Shown here: positions 8,701 to 17,347 of the stretch, one piece after another
How the letters are laid out: each line of letters begins with the position of its first letter
Position numbering within the stretch: position 1 is the stretch's first letter
NCBI GenBank assembly: GCA_029747585.1
Contig: JAPEVF010000928.1
Coordinates: forward strand, 1-17,583
Source: Pleurotus djamor
Lineage: Eukaryota > Basidiomycota > Agaricomycetes > Agaricales > Pleurotaceae
Direction of reading: 5' to 3'
Length of the DNA stretch: 17,583 bases
The notes under the pieces: generated by a model
The model's database searches: none
Seen by the model: the letters and a program-made list of their open reading frames with translations, nothing else
What the model was told of the DNA's origin: nothing
Program-made: the position numbers and the translations under genes

Positions 8701-9946
8701 CACTGCATTCATCGAGAGCGTCAAGGACAAGGATGATTGGCCGCAATGGCCGTTGATCCTGGAGCACCTTTGACAACGGTTCGACAATGAGTTCGTCCAG
8801 AGCGTAAGTCAAATTCTGAGTGTTTCCCTTTCCTTGGTGCTTGATGATTCCTTCGATAATGTATGAGGCAAGANTACTGGTGCGAGCGAGCTAGTTGAAC
8901 AGCGAGGGTTGGAAAGACATATCTAGTGGATGAGAGTTCTTCAACACCACGTTCAAAAAAGAATGATCCGCCGAGTGCGCCCGCCTCATCCAGCATTTTT
9001 GCCACTTGAACGGCAATCGTCGACTTCCCGGCTCCCGCTCCTCCAGTAAGGATGAAAATCTGGGTATTTTCTCCAACTTCATCATCCATTCTACAGCCTT
9101 GGGACCATTCTATGACATCTTGGAGTAACTGTGTCCTTGTCCCTTCTAACCAGCGGCTCTTTCGAGCATTCACGGGTGCTCTATACCCAGCATCGACGGT
9201 GCGGAGTTTACCAAGCTGACGTTCTAGCTCTGCTGTTTCCGTCGCCGCAATGAGTTCATTCACTACCATCTCGATATTGACAGTGCCTTGAAGCTAGATG
9301 CCGAGCGTACACTCAGAATTCTAAGCAGATACGAGGCACAAGTGATACACACCTGGAAGCGAGACTGAGCTCGCAGAACTTCCTTGTTCAACGACGCAAG
9401 ACTTTCCGCGTCGAGGGTACCCCGAAAGAAGCGTGATAGCGCGTTTCCCTCGAGCACTTCTCGTGCCCTCGTTAGGATGCTCTCGATGTCACTAAGACGG
9501 AGATTAGCGTCGCCGAGGCACGCAGTTCATTCTGAGTACATACTCAGATAGTAGCTTGACACGATCTTGTAGTTCTTGGGAACGTCGCAAACTCGCAGAT
9601 GCGATTTGAGGATTGGAAGGTGAGCTGGATTTCATTTGCTCTTGGATATTGGCTGATGTAGACTCCAGGAAGGTCGCAAGGGAGTTCAGACTCTGGGAAA
9701 GCTGCAGGCATTCGTCTTTGTTGCTCCTAGTTTTCTTTAGCGAAGTCAGAGATTAGGTCAAGAGAAGCGTTTGGGAACGGGACGTACCTGGACCATCTCC
9801 ACCAACTTCAACAACGCCCCCACTGCTACTGATAGTCCAGGAATTGGCGCAAGAGTTAGAGGACCTTCGGCCTGGTTCAGGATAGTCGCAGACGCGGAGA
9901 GTAAGCTGTCGATTTGTTGTTTTCTTCTCTGCTTTGAGCGAGCCAT
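5749..9946 (-). CDS. NACHT-WD40 STAND protein (fungal NLR-like), four exons, two frame jumps at Ns
   Basis: STAND NTPases of this kind act as intracellular switches in fungal self/non-self recognition; the target here is unknown. Exons: 9946-9788, 9734-9544, 9491-9353 and 9293-5749, with introns of 53, 52 and 59 nt, giving about 1340 aa. The N-terminal ~165 residues are helical and carry APIPGLSVAVGALLKLVEMV, typical of mushroom NLR N-termini. The NACHT domain has Walker A GGAGAGKST (about residues 247-255) and Walker B IILVLDALDEC (about 350). The C-terminal half holds about five clear WD40 repeats (HTRAVLTILFAPND...SGSFDQTIRIW, GSVDHTVRLW, SSSDQTIRIW, SGGQDSMLQLW) and weaker blades. The frame shifts exactly at N 8874 and N 7276, so either bases are missing in the assembly or the gene is broken. 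CpG use drops sharply below about 8330. Confidence 0.88.
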
Positions 9947-10429
9947 TTCTGAATTAGCCAGACTTGTTGGGAGATCGATTCAAGATCAAGAGCGAAAAAG
10001 TGATCAATGAACAAGAAAATGAAACTCGGTTAGAGGTAGGCTTGAACTCCAGCCCTTATATGACGAGAGGATGATGGTTGATCTTCTTCGTATAGATGAC
10101 AGAGAGTGCGTCGGTCAAGCCGTGGTGGAATTTGGGCGCTAGGTGACGAGCTTCTATTCTCAGAGGATAAACTTGTCCGGCCCCCAAGTCGCACTAATGA
10201 TGCAAGTCTACTTACCTCATTCATCATTGAATTCGAACAGGCAGCTCGAAGTTATATGTCATTCGCACCAAAAGTGCGCAGGTAAGTAGTTACACTTAGT
10301 CATCGAAAACTTGCACAAAAACTCCACGTTCTCAAACCCTCATACGACTTCCTTGCATGCTTCTCAACGTACTCCAACGTACTCCCTACTACCATCCTCA
10401 AAATGTTTATGCCTCGACTCCACCAGCAA
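9947..10429 (-). promoter_or_regulatory. Upstream region of the STAND gene
   Basis: A CATATAAGGG element on the minus strand (TATA core about 10060-10056) lies about 110 bp upstream of the ATG at 9946 and may be its TATA box. The start context is CAGAAATGGC. Exon-like donor sequences exist on both strands (minus GTAAGT at about 10215; plus CAG/GTAAGT at about 10281), but I could not attach either to a coding exon. The stretch 10300-10429 is the 3' flank of the LRR gene. Confidence 0.4.
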
Positions 10430-11464
10430 CTACACGTAATCTTGCCAATACCCAAGGGGGGCGTCTCGCCATGGGAACACATCGTGCGGGTCGACGGTGG
10501 AGTGGATGGTGAGATGCTGAATTCCCGGGACCACCGTAGGTGTGTGGAGAATGCCTTTCTTGGTAGGACAGGGTAGAGTGTGGGTAGACGTCGATAGAGA
10601 GAAACCGCAGGAGGGGATGACCAATGAGATACTGGATAAGCTCGGGTGTGCTGTGGTGTGTGTCTAGAGGAGAGACGGTGAATTAAAATGTTGTTTGGGT
10701 TCAAGTGACGGATGTACTTACCCAGTTCGAGACGCTTTAAAAAGTGGGGATCCAACCGTGGATGGATAAATTCCATATTGAACACCTTGGGACCGCGACA
10801 CAGCAGTAGACTTAGCCACGCAGTCGATATCAACCCGCCGGGTTCGTAGCGAATGCACACAATAGGACAGAATTCGGTTAATTCATATCCAGAATGGGTA
10901 AAGGCGAGATGAGAGAGATCCAGACGTTTGAACCCGGGATGTGAGATGATTGATATAAAGGACCTTGGGAGGACCCACGAGCACGCTTGTCTTCGGCTCA
11001 CAGCAAAGCAGATTGTGAGTGATCAAACAGATTTGAATAGCTGGAGGAGGTACTGGAGGTTTCGTAAACGCTTGAAGATGCGCAGCTTGATGTGGTGGAG
11101 AGTACCAGCGAGACAAGGCCTAAGGGTGAAGAGGTCAAGGAGATGTTTACAGGTCTGTTGATCTTGGGGTTTTGTGGTTCAAGACAAGAGATGTGACATC
11201 ATCTGGGTTTGTGAATGGGATGTGGGGGTTGACGAAACATTGGCCGCCTGGAACTTGAGACGTTGAGGGATGAGACGGAGTAGACGCGTAAGGGCATTAT
11301 GGATCAAGATCATTGAATACGTTGACAAACATTGATCCAAGGCAGCGAGACATGATATGCGCCCGTGAGGGCGAGGATAGATAAAGAAGGTGCAACACTG
11401 AGTGGACGAGGTGTCTACTATTGACACGGACAGGCAGTGAAGGGAGTGCGAGCTCATGAAGGCC
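10430..11464 (-). pseudogene. LRR-like 3' part of the F-box gene, frames not continuous
   Basis: The segment holds Leu-rich pieces typical of mushroom F-box proteins but no single spliced frame. Readable parts, in order, are LHHIKLRIFKRLRNLQYLLQ (11100-11030), FKRLDLSHLAFTHSGYELTE (about 10937-10878) running to LDPHFLKRLELG, then a convincing intron 10721-10664 (GTAAGT...CTAG). Next comes STPELIQYLIGHPLLRFLSI, and in another frame IQHLTIHSTVDPHDVFPWR ending at a TAG at 10430. The last two are in different frames with no plausible intron between them. Another open frame, 11604-11179, overlaps this part without a recognisable motif. The segment follows the F-box exons on the same strand, so it is probably their C-terminal LRR region, frameshifted or with introns I cannot place. 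Confidence 0.5.
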
Positions 11465-12750
11465 TCAAGACGCATTCGAAGCGCTGCACAAAACGAGTGC
11501 AGACCTGGCGCGCGGAGAGGTCCACCACTCGCCCCAATAAGGAACATGATCCTCCGATCGCGAGTCGTCAGCCATTTCCATGGGGCCTGAATCACAAAGC
11601 CCATTTTCGGAGATGGTGTGACGAAGGATCTCTATGGGTTCGTCAGGAGACCACTCAAGGGTTATGTCGATGACGCGCAATGCTGAGAAGCCGCGGAAAG
11701 CACCGTGAGCAACGATGCTTGTCCGCGGACGGTAGGCATCTTTGCGGATGGATTTGGAGATTTTCAACTTCTTGACGTTGAACTTGAGCCTTACAGACAG
11801 ATATTGAACAGAGGGACACGTTAATGGGCGGAAGATCTCCAAAGCACGTTCTAGCGACGGATGGCTAGCGCTAGCCTATAGAAAAAAGAACATGATGAGT
11901 TAGTTGCATATAACACTCAAATCTATCTACTTACGTGGTCAACCTTGAGGTATTTGAGATTGGGAAAAGAAGGAAGGCAAGAGAGTTCTGACGATGTCGC
12001 AGCCAGGGTCATGATGGAGGGGAAGGAGAGACCTTGGAGTAAAGTGTGGTTGAATGCGTGCGTTGTTTCGAGATGTTGGACTGTCCTTCCTGGGAGGATC
12101 GCAATCACTTGTTTTGCATGAGCGAGCAGAAAGTTGAGTCGCGGGAGTAGACAGGTATCGTTCCTATCGTGTGTGAAAGGGACCGCAAGGTATTCGAGAT
12201 TTGGCAATCCTCCCAGAAATTGGTGGAATTCGGACACGTTTCCAATTGGGCGAAACGAGACAAGATGGGTTGAGTGAGCGAGGAATGCAGAAGCTTCGTT
12301 GAGAGAATCGGGGCTGGTGAAGAGTGGACGGGATGGGTACAAATACGCGAGTTTTCGTAGGTTTGGAATTGGCGCATCACGGAGCTCAGCGATTGGTAGA
12401 TCGGGGGTTGCGAGGGCCTCAATGTACGATGCGAGTCGCGGGTTACTGGAGACTGTGTTCAGAAAGAGACGGGAACGGAAGCCCTCTTTGCTCAAGTCAA
12501 CATTTCTGTAAAGTAACGGCTCTGCGATCGCCTGGAATCGGCGACAAGTGAGGAGGAGGTTTCGGTAAGCACTGGGTTCGTTTGTGAGCTGGAATATCTC
12601 TTGCCAGAGCTCGTCCGGCAGACTTGAGTTCATACTGTGAAATGAGGCAAGCATGGAGAGGTTTTCCTCGCGACTGTGACCGTCACGCCCACTGTCATCG
12701 TTCCGGTGGCAACCCGGTGGGATAGGCTTTTGAGAAGATTGAGCCCGCAC
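11465..12750 (-). CDS. F-box protein, first two exons
   Basis: F-box proteins link substrates to SKP1-cullin ubiquitin ligases. Exon 1 is 12750-11935 (272 codons) and exon 2 starts at 11875, after a clean 59-nt phase-0 intron (GTAAGT...CTATAG), and is open to 11465. The F-box is near residue 43: SLPDELWQEIFQLTNEP followed by LLLTCRRFQAIAEPLLYRNV. Then come weak Leu-rich segments (IPNLRKLAYLYP, GLPNLEYLAVPF, FPNLKYLKVD, VQYLSVRLKF, FSALRVIDITLEW). A second possible start, ATG at 12633, lies four codons before the F-box; the N-terminal extension of the longer form is polar and not recognisable. The rest of the protein should lie in 10430-11464. Part of this gene (11940-12275) is copied at 13884-14235. 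Confidence 0.8.
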
Positions 12751-12794
12751 AGTTTCTTTTCTTGACCAAATGGTAGCTCTTATGTACTGTACGC

Positions 12795-12890
12795 ATGCTG
12801 AAAACCCGCGGCAGGGGACGTGAATCCGATGAATGGAAGGTAGGCTATGGTTGCATACGAAGGATGCTTGGACAAAGCCAAGACAAAGCC
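12795..12890 (+). pseudogene. Remnant of the C-terminal tail of a second NACHT-WD40 gene
   Basis: On the plus strand ESDEWKVGYGCIRRMLGQSQ (about 12817-12876) matches the last residues of the STAND protein in this window, ESDEWQTAYHCIQKLLGQSE. DNA similarity is also evident (for example TTGCATACGAAGGATGCTTGGACAAAGC against TTGCATACAAAAGTTACTTGGACAAAGC, each shown only in part). The match begins just beyond the 5' end of the F-box gene, on the opposite strand, and has no WD40 sequence before it. It is a relic, not a gene. Its CpG content is higher than that of the matching part of the intact gene. Confidence 0.7.
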
Positions 12891-13180
12891 AACTCAGTAG
12901 TATTCTCCATCAATCATATACTTACACGCATACTGTACCACTGTTCGCCTGGAAGATCGCTGAGGTACGTTCACATTACTGAGCCGATGCAAAAATCGTC
13001 CTGGCATAAGTAGTATAAAGCAATCATGCATAGTCGCACACTTCCACAATCTGCCGGAAATACAGAATAAGCATGAGACGAACATGAAGGAGTGGTAACG
13101 CGTCGCTTGTGGTACGAGACATTGAGGGTGTCCTCGGAGCGCGTTGGGATGTTCATGAAGTGGGCATGACTCCTACATAG

Positions 13181-13468
13181 TCAGGACCCAGAGCCTGGGG
13201 GAGGACGTGGACCCGGCCTTGCGTTTCCCATGGCTTGGTATACTGTTCGACCATAGTCCATGGGGATGGACACCCTTTGTGACGGGTTTTCTGGGTCGTC
13301 CTCGCTATAGAAGTACCACAGATACCACAGTTTAGGCGGGTCTGCGTAGAGGTTGTGAATTCAAAGATGGTTTGCGTACATTGACTCGTCATGCCGGGTG
13401 TCCCTCCTAAACCTGCGGTGTATACATATGCACGAAGCTAGCCATTGGAGAAGTCGAGAGAGGGACAT
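13181..13468 (-). CDS. Small Arg/Pro-rich protein, copy A (70 aa, two coding exons)
   Basis: I do not recognise the family. The coding exons are 13468-13380 and 13304-13181, joined by a 75-nt phase-2 intron (GTACGC...CTATAG); a 65-nt leader intron (13546-13482, GTAAGT...CCCCCAG) precedes the start. The protein begins MSLSRLLQWLASCICIHRRF, a short amphipathic and Cys-containing segment followed by many Arg. The middle is acidic (EDDPEN), and the end is GRTVYQAMGNARPGPRP plus PPGSGS. There is no classical signal peptide or transmembrane helix. The frame is supported by copies B and C: the tail block differs among copies mainly by silent or conservative changes (CGA/CGG, CCG/CCA, GGT/GGC). The ATG at 13468 aligns with that of copy C. 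It sits upstream of the F-box gene on the same strand, as B sits next to an F-box fragment. Confidence 0.6.
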
Positions 13469-13481
13469 GGTCAACGAAAAT

Positions 13482-13546
13482 CTGGGGGGAAAGCGGTGAG
13501 CATGAGATGGTTTTCAATTATTGATGGTGTGAGAGACGCTACTTAC
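13482..13546 (-). other. Leader intron of copy A
   Basis: Donor CAG/GTAAGT and acceptor CCCCCCAG bound 65 nt that end 13 nt before the ATG of copy A. Copy C has a counterpart at 16141-16081 and copy B a matching acceptor (CGTCTAG). The exon upstream adds no in-frame Met. Confidence 0.55.
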
Positions 13547-13883
13547 CTGGGATCAAGGATAAGATAGACGAGGTGGTCTTAAACACCGCAACGCTCCGAC
13601 ACTATTAGATAGCGTTTAGCACGTGGTAATCACTGAGGCCTTGAGGCTTTGCGGATTGACAGGCCAGTATTCTGAGACAAAAAAGGTACAGGAGGTCAGG
13701 TCCGCGCAACGCACATTAGTTTTCCCATCATGATCTTAGTTAGATGGAAATGGCTTCGTCGTGCTGGGTCGATGCGTCGTTATGTGCGCGGCTATATAGC
13801 TACTAGGTTATGACCATGGGATTAAGAGCAACAGGAAAGGGCGAGCGGAGACAGCTTGGAGAAAGGAGAAGGCGACCAAGGGG

Positions 13884-14235
13884 GAACTTTGAGGTATTTG
13901 AGAGTGGGAAAAGAATGGAAACAAGGCAGTTCTGGGGATGTCGTAGCCAGTGTCGTGAGGCAGCCTGGGATGAAGAGACCTTGGAGTCAAGTGTGGTTGA
14001 ATATGTGGGTCGTTTCGAGATGCTGGACGGCCTGGGAGAATCGCAATCACTTGCTTTGCGCGAACGTGCAGGGAGTGGAATCGCGTCGGATGGACAGGTA
14101 GCGGGAGATCGTGACTATCCTGTATGAAAGGGACCGAAAGATAGAGATAGATATTCGAGATTTGCCCAATGCCAATGCTCCCAAAAATTGGTAGAACTTT
14201 GATTGAGCGCAACCAAACAAGATGAATTATGTATA
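13884..14235 (-). pseudogene. Fragment copied from the F-box gene
   Basis: The segment is clearly homologous to 11940-12275 of the F-box gene: AKQVIAILPGR is identical, and DNA such as GAGACCTTGGAGT and GAGGTATTTGAGA is shared. It carries frame-disrupting indels. The F-box itself and exon 2 are absent. It lies directly downstream of copy B of the small gene, repeating the arrangement of the intact F-box gene next to copy A. Confidence 0.8.
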
Positions 14236-14260
14236 TGGATAGATTTGAGAGCGGCCCATG

Positions 14261-14609
14261 TCAAGGCTTGTGGATAGGGCGAATGCGGCGGCGCTTAGGA
14301 CCTGACTCAGAAGGACGCGGGCCTGGCCTTGCGTTTCCCATGGCTTGGTATAGTATTCGACCGTTGTCCACGGGCAAATCATGATGTAGTAGGTCTGTAG
14401 AGCTCCCTACCGAAGGTAGATCGCGGGATTGCGTATGTGTTTATCTGCTCAATCAATGATATGTGAGCAAGCCATGGCATGGAGGAGGATAGAACGTCTT
14501 GATACGTACAATGGGGAGCGGTGATGGTATCCGTGGTGATCTCCTCTAGAAAAGGCCACACAGGGTAAAGGCAGGAAGCCAGCTATTCGAAAAATCGATA
14601 AAGGCACAT
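14261..14609 (-). pseudogene. Small Arg/Pro-rich gene, copy B (broken)
   Basis: Copy B aligns with copy C along its length. The start MCLYRFFE is followed by TAG (14585-14583) where A and C have Trp in the WLASC motif. An indel then shifts the frame before SPRIPSP. The GTACGT donor is conserved (about 14509), but reading back from the tail meets a TAA. The C-terminal block is well kept: GRILYQAMGNARPGPRP, then SESGPKRRRIRPIHKP and a stop at 14263-14261. The tail is longer and more basic than in A or C. At least two lesions make a full-length product unlikely. Confidence 0.65.
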
Positions 14610-15760
14610 TCAGAATCAAAAGGAAACCTAGACGTGGGAAGTAATAATGAGGATTAGATTGTTTTTCGTGTAGTTATGCGGGATATGAATGGTACTTGGT
14701 GCTTTGGGTGAGATGACCGAGGGGTGTGGTATTATATGGAGGGGAGGGAGAGAGGAGTGCTCGCCTTTATGTGTGTATGGTATGTATGTATGGTCTGTTT
14801 TCGGGGCGATGTACGGTCAGTGTGATTTGATTGATCACTGAGATGGTGAGGGAGTTGAGGGTTGCGGCGCTGCGCTGCGCAAAACAGGTATATGATCAAG
14901 TGGGGTGTGCATTGGCGACCTTACTGTAATCCGTTCTCCTTCGCTTTTATCGAGCGTGATGGCCAGTTGAGATAGAAATAGAGAAAGGAGAGGTCGTCAT
15001 CTATATGTCGAAAGGTTTACCGTGACTAGTGACTATGAATGAACAGTGGGGAGCGAGTTCGAAGAAGAGAGAAGACGTACATTACAGCGTTACAGGTCTC
15101 GGGCGGTGGGCCATCTTCATCAGACATCGTCATCGCAAACGTGTACAAGGGATATGGACCATGGTGGGAGCGGACGGAGTGGTTGTCCGAAGTTGGATCA
15201 AGATCAGGTGTTCGGGAAGGCTGGTCCTGGTACTGGTGAGCAAGGATGCAGATTGAAACAGGCGACTCATCGAGCGGGGACGCTACGTGACTCGAACTCG
15301 AAGTGAGTCGCGATGTGTACCTCGAGCGATGACCGTCGATGAGCTGGGTCGATGCGTTGGTATACTCTATGCGGTGCTGCATAGGTTCTGGGTCACACGA
15401 ATACGATCATGGAAGAGGATAACAGGCAACGAGGAAGAGACGAGCGGAGACAGCTGAGAGGAAGGAGGAGACTAGTGAGCAGCACAACGAAGGGGGGAAG
15501 TCTTCCCAGATGGCTTGGGGACTCGGGGTATTGATGCGGAGCGTTTAGTGCACAGTGCCGAGGATGAGAATCTTGGACCTCAGAGGCATGTGAGGAGGAG
15601 GGTGGAGTGACGAGTGCTAGCGAGGTGTGAGTACATTGCGAGACAATGGACATGCATGCAAGTGCAGGAAGTTGAATTATCTGACTCCCGAGTGCCTCGG
15701 ATGGACACATGAGCGTAACGGTTACTATCGCGTCAAGACACGCGTGACGATGGGTATACA
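14610..15760. repeat. Non-coding part of the duplicated modules
   Basis: No gene can be supported here. The part 14610-15090 is the upstream flank of copy B and aligns with 16068-16556 upstream of copy C; a shared landmark is (A/C)AAAACAGG(T/C)ATATGATC at about 14880 and 16300. The part 15290-15760 aligns in places with 13740-13960 (GAGCGGAGACAGCT, GCTGGGTCGATGCGT), so it is the flank of module 2 with only traces of the F-box fragment. Short TATGTATG repeats occur near 14775-14795. Open frames of 80-120 codons on both strands show no motif. Confidence 0.5.
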
Positions 15761-16067
15761 TCAAACGGGACGCTTAGGACCCGACTCAGAAGGACGTGGA
15801 CGCGGCCTTGCGTTTCCCATGGATTGGTATACCATCCGACCCTCGTCCTCAGGCAAACGCACGTCTGAACGAGCACCACCTCGGTAAGTCCTATGTGACG
15901 CGGGCCTTGCTCTGCCCAATTACATGTAAGCAAGCCATGCCGTATGTTATGATAGAGCGTCGATATACGTACGGCGTGGGGGGCGGTGACGGTGTCCGTG
16001 GCGATCTCCTCCGGAAGACACCACATAGGCACGAAGCCAGCCATTCGAAAAGTCGATAAAAGCACAT
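15761..16067 (-). CDS. Small Arg/Pro-rich protein, copy C (81 aa, two coding exons)
   Basis: The family is unrecognised. Exons 16067-15973 and 15911-15761 are joined by a 61-nt phase-2 intron (GTACGT...GGGCAG, with a CTTAC branch-like motif). The protein starts MCFYRLFEWLASCLCGVF, then RRRSPRTPSPPPTP, an Arg/Ser/Pro linker, an acidic PEDEGR and the family tail VYQSMGNARPRPRP plus SESGPKRPV. Three Cys in the first 15 residues and the aromatic/Leu N-terminus could let it associate with membranes, but no signal peptide or full transmembrane helix is evident. The predicted protein is strongly basic. Intron position and phase match copy A. A probable leader intron lies at 16141-16081. A longer open frame overlaps on the same strand (16564-15947), but the frame chosen here is the one shared by all copies. 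Confidence 0.6.
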
Positions 16068-16141
16068 CTTAAAAGGACACCTGGGAGTGGGGCAGCAATG
16101 GGTATTAGATCGTTTTCGTATAGCCAGGTGGGATATGTTAC

Positions 16142-16203
16142 CTTGGGTGGGTCCAAGAACAGAGAGATGAACGAGGTAAAGCGCATGTTCAGCGTTTTTA
16201 TGT
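16142..16203 (-). promoter_or_regulatory. Possible TATA element and upstream ORF of copy C
   Basis: ACATAAAAA (minus, 16203-16195) may be a TATA element. An ATG at 16186 opens MRFTSFISLFLDPPK; after the leader intron (16141-16081) is removed it would read VSF and stop (TTT TAA) one base before the copy C start ATG. If transcribed it would be an upstream ORF, but the TATA-like motif is so close that transcription may start downstream of it. Confidence 0.25.
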
Positions 16204-16517
16204 AGAGCATGTATGATTTATTTTCGGCGCAATGCAGCCGAGTGCGTGGTGATCGATTGGTCACTGAGAAGTTGAGGTATTGGGGGTTCACGACGGTGCA
16301 CAAAACAGGCATATGATCGATTGGGGGTTGTGTTAGCGTTTGTAAGAATCTGGGCATTGATGTGAGGGCCAGAGGTAAAAGAGAATGGCCCTCTGATGGG
16401 AGGACGTCGGAGAAGGACATTGACAGCGAAGACAGCCAGCCGTCAACCAGGGGGCGTGGAAGGTAATGATGGCACCTGGTGAGTCCTAGAGGAGGGGCAA
16501 TGAACGGGGTAGAGCAA

Positions 16518-16556
16518 GGACGAGCATACATGTACTGGGACGAGCATACATGTACT
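16518..16556. repeat. Tandem duplication of 19 bp, period 20
   Basis: GGACGAGCATACATGTACT occurs at 16518-16536 and again, identically, at 16538-16556 with one base between. The core contains the palindrome ACATGT. Confidence 0.9.
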
Positions 16557-16984
16557 GACCTCAAGCACGAAGCCGCACAGTCCCAAAGGACATGAGAACC
16601 GCGCGATTAGGGAAAGGTAACGCACTCGGAATCGTGCGCTATGAGAAAGCTGGGGTCAGGCAAGAATGAAGTGAGTTGGAACTACATGGATCTACGAGCA
16701 GAGACACTGTGAGATGTTCAAAGAGGCTGAGGTTGACGCGTTGACGTTGTGATATTGAAGATGGAAAGCTCGAACACGCAAGGTTCAGATGCTGTCGTGT
16801 CTGCGCGTCATTGGGCACATTGGAACACGATGTTGAGTAGTTCATGTCGATGTTGGGGGCAAATGGACACTTGAACATGATGGGTATAGCACACAATTCA
16901 TAACGGTACATCTGTCAAGGTATATTGCAGGTTTAAGAAGGCATCAGGATATATCATGCGGCAGCCTCACGACGATAATACACT
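16557..16984. other. Intergenic region downstream of the OST5 gene
   Basis: A minus-strand open frame of 90 codons (16911-16639) shows no motif or homology that I recognise. The part next to 16985 is probably the OST5 3' UTR. No repeat or RNA gene was seen. Confidence 0.45.
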
Positions 16985-17347
16985 CTAGAGATTGACGCCA
17001 GCGGTACAGAAGAGAGCTACCACGCCAAAGCCACCCAGGATGCTGGCCGTGGAAGCGACACTTAGTTCGCGTATGGGCAACGTGTCTTTTGGTAGGCTGT
17101 GCGAGAACATGAGGACCCAAAGTTATGTGAAAGAGTCATGGAATGGGACTGACGTTGTAAAGTAGAATGCAAGGCCAAATGTCGAGCCCAGCAGGACGAG
17201 CGCCAGTGTTGGGAGGAGACTGACTGGGATGGGCGGGGAGAACGGCGGCAATGACGCGTGTAATGACTAGCAGCAATGGGGAGTGAGTGGACGCTGTTGG
17301 AGACAATGACGAAGGGACTTTACCTGGATTGCTTGGTGGGAGGCCAT
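16985..17347 (-). CDS. OST5: Oligosaccharyltransferase small subunit OST5/TMEM258, three exons
   Basis: OST5 is a small two-helix membrane subunit of the ER complex that transfers the glycan to Asn residues of nascent proteins. Exons 17347-17324, 17266-17154 and 17096-16985 join with GTAAAG...CTAG and GTCAGT...ACAG introns of 57 nt each, giving 82 aa. The product has a short polar N-terminus (MASHQAIQ), then PPFSPPIPVSLLPTLALVLL leading into the first membrane helix (...GSTFGLAFYF), a polar loop LPKDTLPIREL, a second helix ASILGGFGVVALFC and the end TAGVNL. Length, the two-helix layout and the GFGVVALF...GV ending fit the OST5/TMEM258 family (PF05251). The first exon codes only eight residues. 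It is a housekeeping-type gene at the edge of the variable cluster. Confidence 0.85.

Noticed and set aside
10030..10227. Minus-strand open frame of 65 codons upstream of the STAND gene
   Set aside because: It overlaps the likely promoter, has no motif and no link to the well-supported exon 1 start at 9946.
15026..15382. Minus-strand open frame of 118 codons between copies B and C
   Set aside because: No motif, no counterpart in the homologous flank, no supported start or intron; treated as chance in CpG-rich DNA.
15947..16564. Minus-strand open frame of 205 codons over copy C
   Set aside because: It has no motif, and its frame is not the one conserved between copies A, B and C. Copies B and A have stops in this frame.
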